The notes beneath the pieces are model-generated. The model was given only the letters and a program-made list of their open reading frames with translations, did no database searches and was not told the DNA's origin. A DNA stretch of 12,944 nucleotides from CAZFZT01 sp964523675. Lineage in GTDB: Bacteria > Planctomycetota > Phycisphaerae > Phycisphaerales > SM1A02. Of this stretch, positions 7,069-12,944 are shown piece after piece. Location: positions 1 through 12,944 of the forward strand of contig CAZFZT010000087.1 in NCBI GenBank assembly GCA_964523675.1, written 5' to 3'. The translations under genes were made by a program, and so were the position numbers. Position 1 is the first letter of the stretch; each line of letters opens with the position of its first letter.

Positions 7069-8712
7069 ATGCACATGCTCCTCTTCATTGCTGGCGGCGT
7101 CGCATTGCTGCTATACGCTGTACGGACGCTTCGCCGAGGGTTGGACCGGATCTTTGGCAGGAGGTTGGGTACATGGATGCAGCGGCTGGGTGATCGACCC
7201 GTGCTTGCGTTTTTGGGAGGGCTCGGCGCGGCCGTCATCGCGCCGTCAAGCACAACGATGTCGCTCCTCGCGGTGCAGTCTGTGCAGGCGGGGCAAATGA
7301 CGGCTGCTCAAATGCTGCGCGTTATGCTCGGCGCGAACATCGGCATGACGGTCATGGTGCAACTCATCGCGCTGAACCAGCAGATGCTCGCGCCGCTGCT
7401 GCTTACCGTCGGCGTGATTCTTTACCTCTACACCAAAGCGCCGCGTAGTCGCGGGATCGGTGAAATCATTCTCAGTATCGGTCTGATCTTCATCGGGCTC
7501 GGGCTCATTCAGCATGGGGTCCCCAGCAATCTCTCCGGAACTGATCTGGAGAGGATCATCTCCATCGCTGCGAGTTACCCCCTCGCAATCGCAGCGATTG
7601 CCTGCATCATCGCAATCTTCATGCAGTCGAGCACCGCCACGATCGGTCTTGCCATTGGTCTGGTCATCACCGGGGTGGTCGGCTTCGACATCGCGCTACC
7701 GGTGGTCCTCGGCGCAAACGTTGGCATTGGCGTGACCACCTTGATCTTCGGTTGGACACAAGTCGAGTCGCGTCGTTTGGCGGCCTCCAATCTGCTCCTG
7801 AAGGTATTGATCGCGTTCCTGGGATTATTGTTGATCTCTCCACTTGTTGCGTTGTTGCAAGGCGCGCCGGGTAACGCAGGCACCACGGTGGCAATGGCGC
7901 ATACCGGCTTCAATGTCATACTCGCACTCGTCGGTATGCCACTGGCGAGCATCATCGTTCGCGTCATTGCGCGTGTGGTACCGGAACCGGCGCAGGAAGC
8001 CGCTGCGTTCGGGCCACGTCATATCAGACTGGGTGCGATCGGCGATACATCAATCGCGCTCGGCCAGTCGCTGCGCGAGCTCATGCATGTTGCCGAGATC
8101 GTGCGCAGCATGCTTGATGACATCTGGAAGGCGCTTGAGAACAACGATGAAGCGCTAGCTCAAGAGGTCGGTGAACGCGATGATGATGTGGACCTGCTCG
8201 ATCAGGAGATCAAGCGCTTTCTCACGAGAGTTGTACGCGACGAAGCAGACGGCAGTCATATCTCCGAGCAGATGCGACAACTGCGTTATCTCGCTGAATT
8301 GGAAACGATCGGCGACATCATCGACAAGAACATCTCTGAACTGGTTCTCAAGAAGATTCGCCTCGGCGTGCAATTCTCACCTGAGGGCGAACAGGAATTG
8401 GACGACTTCCAGAGGCGAGTAGCCGAGAACTTACTCATTGCGGATACTGCATTCACCACACGCGACCGTAACCTGGCCCAGCAGTTGCTCCGGCATAAAG
8501 AGCGGCTCAATCGTGATGAGCAGCGACTTAGAGACCAGCATTTCGGGCGGCTCACAAGGGGGATGCGGCAGACTCACGAGACGAGTGCGATACACCTCGA
8601 CCTGCTGACGCACTTACGAAGAATCAACAGTGCGATCTCACACGTCGCGTATGCAGTGCTTGAAGAAGATCGTGGCGCAGACGGGGTCGAAAGAGGGAAG
8701 GGGGCTGAATGA
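7069..8712 (+). CDS. Na+/phosphate cotransporter with C-terminal PhoU domain
   Basis: A 547-aa inner-membrane protein of the bacterial Na/Pi cotransporter (NptA/YjbB-like, SLC34-related) family. Two inverted repeats are visible: a first with PSST (59-62) and GANIGMTV (88-95), and a second with QSST (186-189) and GANVGIGVTT (215-224). About eight hydrophobic segments fill residues 1-300 (for example LLFIAGGVALLLYAV, AIACIIAIFM, LIAFLGLLLISPLVALL). Residues 330-535 form a PhoU-like helical bundle with two characteristic motifs, ELETIGDIIDKNISEL (410-425) and IHLDLLTHLRRINSAISHVAY (508-528), normally metal-binding and thought to tune phosphate flux. TGA at 7051 bounds the frame; ATG 7069 (or 7075) is used without a clear ribosome site. 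The first repeat lacks the Gln of the usual QSS motif. Phosphate is the expected but unproven substrate. Confidence 0.9.
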   Translation: MHMLLFIAGGVALLLYAVRTLRRGLDRIFGRRLGTWMQRLGDRPVLAFLGGLGAAVIAPSSTTMSLLAVQSVQAGQMTAAQMLRVMLGANIGMTVMVQLIALNQQMLAPLLLTVGVILYLYTKAPRSRGIGEIILSIGLIFIGLGLIQHGVPSNLSGTDLERIISIAASYPLAIAAIACIIAIFMQSSTATIGLAIGLVITGVVGFDIALPVVLGANVGIGVTTLIFGWTQVESRRLAASNLLLKVLIAFLGLLLISPLVALLQGAPGNAGTTVAMAHTGFNVILALVGMPLASIIVRVIARVVPEPAQEAAAFGPRHIRLGAIGDTSIALGQSLRELMHVAEIVRSMLDDIWKALENNDEALAQEVGERDDDVDLLDQEIKRFLTRVVRDEADGSHISEQMRQLRYLAELETIGDIIDKNISELVLKKIRLGVQFSPEGEQELDDFQRRVAENLLIADTAFTTRDRNLAQQLLRHKERLNRDEQRLRDQHFGRLTRGMRQTHETSAIHLDLLTHLRRINSAISHVAYAVLEEDRGADGVERGKGAE

Positions 8713-8740
8713 CGCCGCATGCCCTTCATTGATACCCTGC

Positions 8741-8765
8741 TTTGGTTCGACCTTGGTCGGCCAAA
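8741..8765. other. Intergenic hairpin between the Na/Pi transporter gene and hutF
   Basis: TTTGG (8741-8745) pairs with CCAAA (8761-8765), and CGAC (8748-8751) pairs with GTCG (8756-8759), around a CTTG loop; TT opposite G forms a small internal bulge. It starts 28 bases after the transporter stop and ends 17 bases before the hutF ATG. There is no T-run, so it is not a classical terminator; it may attenuate or separate the two messages. Confidence 0.35.
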
Positions 8766-8782
8766 CCGTGCACCCGACAGCC

Positions 8783-10108
8783 ATGACGAAGCAGATCATC
8801 GAAGCAGACCTAACGTGGGTGGACGACGCATTCGTTCCACGAGTGCGGATATCTATCAGTGACGACGGGCGTATTGACGCGGTGGGCGAACTTTCAGATC
8901 GAACTCCGACGCGACGACTGACGCGCAAGGCGATCATTCCGGGTTTCGTCAATGCGCACAGCCACGCGTTTCAGCGTGGCCTTCGTGGAAAGGGAGAGCG
9001 CTTTTCGGAACGGCGGCGAGGAAGCTTCTGGTCCTGGCGCGAGGAGATGTATCAGCTTGTTGAAGCGATTGACGAAGAGCGATTGTATGCACTTTCACGT
9101 CAGGCATTTGAAGAGTCGCGGCTTGCGGGTATCACAACAGTCGGTGAGTTTCATTACTTGCACCATGACCAATCAGGAGCTGGATTTGCGTTCGATGAGA
9201 TTGTGCTTCGCGCAGCTTCCGATGCCGGTATCCGCTTGGCGCTGTTGAGCGGTTTCTATGAAGCTGGTGGGCTGGATCATACAGGTTACGCGCCGCTTTC
9301 AGGCGGGCAGAGGCGATTTGCGACGCGTTCGATGTCGGAATATTGGCAACAGATTGATCAACTCATGGATGTTCTTGATTCAGCGACACAATCAATTGGG
9401 GTTGTCGCCCATTCGATCCGTGCCGTTCCAATTGACACCATACGAGATCTGTACCGTGAGGCCTGCAGGCGCGGCTTGCCATTTCATATGCATGTGGAAG
9501 AGCAGCCGCGCGAAGTTGAAGATTGTGTACGGCATTATGGGAAGACGCCGATGGCTTTGATCAATGAGCACCTCCAGCCGGGCCCAAATTTTACGGCAGT
9601 ACATGCCACGCACACAGCTGAGGCAGATCTGGACGAGTTCATCTCGGCGGGTGGCAACATCTGCATCTGCCCGCTTACCGAGGCGAATCTAGGTGACGGT
9701 CTGGCAAACGTGCCATGGATTGTAAAACACGGTGGGCCAGTCTGTTTTGGGACGGACTCGAATGCGCGAATCTCGATGATCGAGGAGATGCGCCTCCTCG
9801 AATACGGGCAGCGGCTGTTGCACCAACGCCGAGGCATTGTTACGGACGAATGCGGTCGGGTCGCTCATCCATTGCTCGACTATGCGACGATCCACGGCGG
9901 TAGGTCGCTTGGCCTGCGGTGCGGCACGATCAAGCCCGGGATGTTCGCCGATCTGGCAGTGGTTGATCTCGAGTCACCGGCTCTTGCGAGTGTGGACGCT
10001 GACTTCCTCCTTGACGCCATCATCTTTGGTGCCGATAACGGCATTATCTGTGCAACGAGCGTCGGTGGCACATGGAGTGATGCTGTTGCAATGGAAGATG
10101 TCGAGTAA
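8783..10108 (+). CDS. hutF: Formimidoylglutamate deiminase
   Basis: A 441-aa amidohydrolase-superfamily enzyme that deaminates N-formimidoyl-L-glutamate to N-formyl-L-glutamate and ammonia in the five-step histidine degradation route. Signatures are GFVNAHSHAFQRGLRG (54-69; metal ligands H59, H61), GITTVGEFHYLHH (116-128), FHMHVEEQPREVEDC (234-248; likely metal ligand H237 and catalytic E240), VHATHT (273-278), CPLTEANLGDG (296-306) and CFGTDSNARISMIEEMRLLE (321-340; metal ligand D325). VEEQPREVE is typical of HutF and separates it from chlorohydrolase relatives. The frame is open upstream into the transporter gene, but homologues begin near this ATG (MTKQIIEADLTWV); GTG 8768 is a possible alternative. 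No Shine-Dalgarno is seen. hutH, hutU and hutI are not in the window. Confidence 0.92.
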   Translation: MTKQIIEADLTWVDDAFVPRVRISISDDGRIDAVGELSDRTPTRRLTRKAIIPGFVNAHSHAFQRGLRGKGERFSERRRGSFWSWREEMYQLVEAIDEERLYALSRQAFEESRLAGITTVGEFHYLHHDQSGAGFAFDEIVLRAASDAGIRLALLSGFYEAGGLDHTGYAPLSGGQRRFATRSMSEYWQQIDQLMDVLDSATQSIGVVAHSIRAVPIDTIRDLYREACRRGLPFHMHVEEQPREVEDCVRHYGKTPMALINEHLQPGPNFTAVHATHTAEADLDEFISAGGNICICPLTEANLGDGLANVPWIVKHGGPVCFGTDSNARISMIEEMRLLEYGQRLLHQRRGIVTDECGRVAHPLLDYATIHGGRSLGLRCGTIKPGMFADLAVVDLESPALASVDADFLLDAIIFGADNGIICATSVGGTWSDAVAMEDVE

Positions 10109-10117
10109 CCCGCTGCC

Positions 10118-10342
10118 TCAAGCGGCTGGCTTGGCTGGCGTATCGTCGGCGGCGGCTTCGGCCCCGGTAGCTGATCCAGATGCCGGCCCTGCTGAAGGAC
10201 TCTTTGGAGTTGGCACGCGGACCATCGAGCCGCACATCTTGCAACGGACAATCTTGCCGCGAGCGTGGGATGGCACTGCAAGAACTCGCTGGCAGCGCAG
10301 ATTCGGGCACATGATCCGGATAGTTGGCTCGTTCGAAGTCAA
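10118..10342 (-). CDS. Small zinc-ribbon protein
   Basis: A 74-aa protein with a four-cysteine zinc ribbon: C12 and C17 (CPNLRC, CX4C) and C34 and C37 (CKMC, CX2C), separated by QRVLAVPSHARGKIVR. The tail is rich in Ala, Pro and Ser (PKSPSAGPASG, ADDTPAKPAA) and probably disordered. The TTG at 10342 is chosen because GGAG lies seven bases before it and the protein then begins MTSNEPTIRIMCPN; an in-frame ATG at 10420 would add 26 unlikely residues, and the ATG at 10312 would begin right at the first Cys. Zinc-ribbon modules of this length commonly head planctomycetal proteins, but here the module stands alone. The gene converges on hutF with a nine-base gap and is divergent from purA. A role as a nucleic-acid- or protein-binding adaptor is possible but not shown. 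Confidence 0.6.
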   Translation of the reverse strand: MTSNEPTIRIMCPNLRCQRVLAVPSHARGKIVRCKMCGSMVRVPTPKSPSAGPASGSATGAEAAADDTPAKPAA

Positions 10343-10443
10343 CGTTGCTCTCCTGGTCGCATACTGTACGTGTTCTCGGACGGTCGGGGCCGATCCTGAA
10401 CCGCGTAGGTATCGGCTCAAATCGAGTGCATCTTGACAGCGGC

Positions 10444-10479
10444 TGTCGGGAGCGACGAGACGTTGTCGGCAGCGACAAC
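10444..10479. promoter_or_regulatory. Tandem 13-mers and a perfect hairpin upstream of purA (possible operator)
   Basis: TGTCGGGAGCGAC (10444-10456) and TGTCGGCAGCGAC (10464-10476) differ at one base and start exactly 20 bases apart, about two helical turns. The second copy lies within a perfect inverted repeat, GTTGTCG-GCAG-CGACAAC (10462-10479). No T-run follows. It lies 115-150 bases before the purA start and upstream of the divergent zinc-ribbon gene, so it could be a regulator site for either, or an RNA structure in the purA leader. Confidence 0.35.
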
Positions 10480-10593
10480 CATATCCCTTTGGAGAACTCT
10501 CGCGTTTCCGGACCGGTGTAAACTTCCCACCTGAACGGGTGTCGGCCGAGCCGAACCCTCGCCATGTCCCGCAAGATCGATAGAGAGCTATCT

Positions 10594-11925
10594 ATGTCAG
10601 AACATACCGCAGTTGTTGGCCTCCAGTGGGGTGATGAGGGCAAAGGCAAAGTCGTCGATTTGTTAACGGCGCGTCATGATGTCATCGTTCGCTATAACGG
10701 TGGCGCAAATGCAGGCCACACAGTCGTTGTGGGCGATCAACGATATGCCCTCCACCTGATACCTTCAGGGATTCTCAATCCGGATAAGACATGTGTAATC
10801 GGCAACGGCGTTGTCGTCGATCCTGAAAAGCTGATTGAAGAAATTCAGGGATTGCGCAGCCGGCATATCAACGTTGGAGAGAACCTGAAAGTATCTAATC
10901 GTGCTCATGTCGTGATGCCGTATCATCAGGTGCACGACGCAGCAATGGAGCGGCTGCTCTCCGGGGCCGCGCCGGGCAGTGCAGTGGGCAGAGGCGTAGA
11001 CATGTCGATCGGTACAACCAGACGTGGCATTGGACCGGCCTATGCGGACAAAGTTCACCGCTCAACGGCAATACGTATGGGTGATTTACTCGATCCAGAC
11101 CTGCTTCGGCGCAAGCTGGATGTCATCTGCGCGATACGCTCGGTGGAATTGCGGGCGCTTGGGGTTGATGCGCCGCCGCTCAATTCAGAGCAGCTCGCTT
11201 TGCAGTTTTCTTCCATTGGAAGAGAGTTAGAAGCGCATATCATCGATACTATTTATTTATTACATGATTACGTCAAGGAACATAAGTCGATCCTCTTTGA
11301 AGGTGCAAATGCATGTTTATTAGATTTAGATCATGGTTCTTTTCCTTATGTTACAAGTTCGAATTGTTCGACATTGGGAATTCCGGCGGGCACAGGGATT
11401 GCGGGCCGGTATGTTGGGCGGGTCATGGGGATCATGAAGGCCTACTCCACGCGCGTCGGCGCCGGACCCTTCCCGACGGAGCTTGACAACGACATCGGCG
11501 AACGCATCCGCGCGCGCGGACGGGAATACGGCACCACCACCGGCCGCCCAAGACGCTGCGGCTGGATCGACCTCGTCGCCGTCAAGTACGCCGCCATGAT
11601 CTGCGACGCCACCGGCCTCGCCGTCATGCTCCTCGACGTACTCTCCGGCTTCGACGAACTCAAACTCTGCACCCACTATCGACTCCCAGACGGCTCCATC
11701 ACCGACCGCTTCATCCCCGATGCCGCCGGTCTCGAACGCGTCCAACCCATCTACGAAACCATGCCCGGATGGACCGAAGACCTTGATAACGTCAGCGGCA
11801 ACGATCTCTCCGCGCTCCCCGGCAACGCCCGCGACTACCTCCATCGCATCGAACAACACGTCGGCGTCCCCGTACAGATCGTCAGTGTCGGCCCGGAACG
11901 ATCGCAAACCCTCGTCATGGTCTAA
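10594..11925 (+). CDS. purA: Adenylosuccinate synthetase
   Basis: A 443-aa GTP-dependent enzyme that joins IMP and aspartate to adenylosuccinate, the first step from IMP to AMP, in the cytosol. Signatures are GLQWGDEGKGKVVD (9-22; D14 catalytic, GTP P-loop), NGGANAGHT (35-43; H42 catalytic), GTTRRGIGPAYADK, the loop DHGSFPYVTSSN, STRVGAGPFPTEL and TTTGRPRRCGWID. Length is normal. An in-frame ATG at 10564 exists, but ATG 10594 has GAGAG upstream and puts the family N-terminus at residue 5, so it is preferred. The IMP-binding loop reads FEGANACLLD, with Asn239 and Ala240 where FEGAQG is usual. Codon use is mosaic: about half G/C-ending at the start, very AT-rich at 11240-11380, then strongly C-ending to the stop. 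It lies 100 bases before uppS, same strand, with no obvious terminator between. Confidence 0.95.
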   Translation: MSEHTAVVGLQWGDEGKGKVVDLLTARHDVIVRYNGGANAGHTVVVGDQRYALHLIPSGILNPDKTCVIGNGVVVDPEKLIEEIQGLRSRHINVGENLKVSNRAHVVMPYHQVHDAAMERLLSGAAPGSAVGRGVDMSIGTTRRGIGPAYADKVHRSTAIRMGDLLDPDLLRRKLDVICAIRSVELRALGVDAPPLNSEQLALQFSSIGRELEAHIIDTIYLLHDYVKEHKSILFEGANACLLDLDHGSFPYVTSSNCSTLGIPAGTGIAGRYVGRVMGIMKAYSTRVGAGPFPTELDNDIGERIRARGREYGTTTGRPRRCGWIDLVAVKYAAMICDATGLAVMLLDVLSGFDELKLCTHYRLPDGSITDRFIPDAAGLERVQPIYETMPGWTEDLDNVSGNDLSALPGNARDYLHRIEQHVGVPVQIVSVGPERSQTLVMV

Positions 11926-12025
11926 CGCCGCTGCTCCTCCGCCTGCCTGAACATCCATCCGCCGCCGCTGCGCCGCCTCTCCCTATCCTTCGGCGATCCA
12001 TTCCACTGTTCATTGAGAGCTCCGT

Positions 12026-12799
12026 ATGACGCAAGCCGAGTCGATCCCATCCGCCATCGCGCCGTTCGATGTTCCCCTCGAACGACGGCCGCGGCACATC
12101 GCCGTCATCATGGATGGCAACGGCCGGTGGGCCACGCAGCGCAACCTCCCGCGCACCGCCGGTCACCGCGCCGGCGCGCGCGCCGTGCGCGACACCGTCA
12201 CCGAATGCGGGCGGCTCGGCATTGAAGTGCTCACGCTCTACTCCTTCTCGCTCGAAAACTGGAAGCGACCGGCCGAGGAAGTCGCAGCACTCATGCAGCT
12301 CGCCTTTGAGCAGCTCATCACCCAGCGACAGGAACTCGCCGACCATAACGTGCGCTTCATCCAGATCGGCCGGCGTCAGGGCCTGCCCGAAACGGTCCTT
12401 GCCGAACTTGATGAAACCATCCGCGCCACCAGCCACTGCACCGGGCTGACGCTCGCGCTCGCGCTCAACTACGGATCGCGCGCCGAAATCACCGACGCTG
12501 TGCGCGCGATCGCGCAACAGGTGCGTGCAGGCGACATCGATCCGCAAACGATCAACGAAGACACCATCGCAGAACACCTCTACACAGCCGGGCTTCCCGA
12601 CCCCGACTTGCTCATTCGCACCGCAGGCGAGCGCCGGGTCTCGAACTACCTGCTCTGGCAAATCAGTTACGCGGAGATTCATGTGTGCGACGCCTATTGG
12701 CCGGAGTTCTCGGTCGAACACCTGCACGAAGCGATCCGCGATTACGCCAGCCGCTCGCGCCGGTACGGCGGCGTCACTCAGATCGACGCAGAACCTTGA
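12026..12799 (+). CDS. uppS: Isoprenyl transferase (undecaprenyl diphosphate synthase family)
   Basis: A 257-aa cis-prenyltransferase that condenses isopentenyl diphosphate units in cis to make the polyprenyl diphosphate carrier for cell-envelope polymers. All family motifs are present: HIAVIMDGNGRWA (24-36; D30 binds the Mg2+-diphosphate), TAGHRAGARA (44-53), TLYSFSLENWKRP (70-82), LALNYGSRAEI (145-155) and DPDLLIRTAGERRVSNYLLWQ (192-212; R198, R204), followed by YAEI with E217. It contains RTAGE where many members have RTSGE or RTGGE. GAGAG lies a short distance before the ATG at 12026, much as at purA. Product chain length cannot be read from sequence. The codons are strongly C-ending, like the 3' part of purA. 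A probable terminator follows; a cdsA gene often comes next in related genomes but the window ends first. Confidence 0.95.
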   Translation: MTQAESIPSAIAPFDVPLERRPRHIAVIMDGNGRWATQRNLPRTAGHRAGARAVRDTVTECGRLGIEVLTLYSFSLENWKRPAEEVAALMQLAFEQLITQRQELADHNVRFIQIGRRQGLPETVLAELDETIRATSHCTGLTLALALNYGSRAEITDAVRAIAQQVRAGDIDPQTINEDTIAEHLYTAGLPDPDLLIRTAGERRVSNYLLWQISYAEIHVCDAYWPEFSVEHLHEAIRDYASRSRRYGGVTQIDAEP

Positions 12800-12835
12800 A
12801 ACCAACCTGCTCCACCGCCCTCTGCGGCGTCCCAT

Positions 12836-12877
12836 CCGCACCTTCCTATCGTCAGGTGCGGCGTCGGGTTCTTTTCT
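12836..12877 (+). terminator. Probable intrinsic terminator after uppS
   Basis: CCGCACC (12836-12842) pairs perfectly with GGTGCGG (12855-12861) around a 12-base loop, starting 37 bases after the uppS stop. Seven bases later comes a T-rich tract TTCTTTTCT (12869-12877). The distance between stem and tract is longer than ideal, which lowers confidence. Confidence 0.5.
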
Positions 12878-12944
12878 GATATGCTTTCCTCGTGGAGTGG
12901 CAGAACCTTCCGAACCTGGTGCATGGGGTATGCACGTATCACCG

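Noticed and set aside
8630..8782. Upstream extension of hutF to ATG 8630
   Set aside because: It lies inside the transporter gene, and the added 51 residues do not resemble a HutF N-terminus.
10433..10438. TTGACA as a -35 box for purA
   Set aside because: No -10-like hexamer lies 16-18 bases downstream (CGAGAC is at that place).
10519..10524. TAAACT as a -10 box for purA
   Set aside because: Only four of six consensus positions match and no -35 element is at the right distance; the nearest, TTGGAG, is 24 bases away.
10564..10593. In-frame upstream ATG giving a longer PurA
   Set aside because: There is no ribosome site, and the added ten residues precede the normal family N-terminus; ATG 10594 has GAGAG upstream.
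11915..12841. 308-codon minus-strand open frame, and a 210-codon one at 11326-11958
   Set aside because: Both are antisense to uppS and purA. The strongly C-ending codons of those genes remove stops from the complementary frame, which explains the openness; no domain was seen.
12880..12944. Possible start of a next gene (ATG 12881 or GTG 12892) with a TATGCT -10-like box
   Set aside because: Only about 20 codons are available before the edge, the two frames cannot be told apart, no -35 box is present, and no family match is seen. The GTGCAT/ATGCAC repeat at 12919-12935 is too short to interpret.
1..12944. tRNA, rRNA, CRISPR array, insertion sequence or phage genes
   Set aside because: No cloverleaf, rRNA-like sequence, regularly spaced repeats, transposase or terminal inverted repeats were recognised by eye; a covariance-model search was not possible.

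Overview
The window looks like a chromosomal segment of a moderately GC-rich bacterium, most likely a planctomycete and possibly of the Phycisphaerae type. The assignment is an inference from protein style: a cytosolic PAS/GAF histidine kinase with a GLGHDMGN-type H-box, short conserved proteins of unknown function, a tiny CX4C/CX2C zinc-ribbon protein, and weak or missing Shine-Dalgarno sites before several clear genes. No rRNA, tRNA, CRISPR array, insertion sequence or phage gene was recognised, so this is mainly housekeeping and accessory metabolic territory.

Left part, minus strand (1-2747). Read in the direction of transcription, this holds a tail-anchored coiled-coil protein, an MmgE/PrpD-family enzyme, a broken gene (a secretion signal joined out of frame to a C-terminal fragment), and the first 38 codons of a DedA-family membrane protein that runs off the window. 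A GC-rich hairpin without a T-run lies between the PrpD-family gene and the broken gene. The 268-base gap 2748-3015 separates this block from the divergent plus-strand block.

Middle part, plus strand (3016-10108). A large cytosolic sensor histidine kinase and a stand-alone receiver overlap by four bases (ATGA). They are followed by a possible 31-codon peptide, two small proteins of unknown function, a probable 51-aa peptide with a near-ideal ribosome binding site, a Na+/phosphate cotransporter fused to a PhoU domain, and formimidoylglutamate deiminase (hutF). The genes are closely spaced and co-oriented, so a phosphate- or ion-related signalling and transport unit is possible but unproven. 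hutF has no other histidine-degradation gene beside it.

Right part (10118-12944). A small zinc-ribbon gene converges on hutF and is divergent from purA (adenylosuccinate synthetase). Its roughly 250-base upstream gap contains tandem 13-mers exactly 20 bases apart, the second forming a perfect 7-bp hairpin. purA is followed by uppS (isoprenyl transferase) and a probable terminator. The most striking base-level signal is inside purA: a segment of about 140 bases at 33% GC, with 21 consecutive A/T-ending codons, lies just before a stretch at 71% GC with strongly C-ending codons that continue through uppS. The AT-rich patch covers the IMP-binding loop, which itself departs from consensus.

No clearly new defence or mobile system was found. 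The best candidates for novelty are the mosaic purA, the kinase/receiver/small-protein/Na-Pi cluster, the kinase's degenerate C-terminal receiver, and the unlisted 51-aa peptide.
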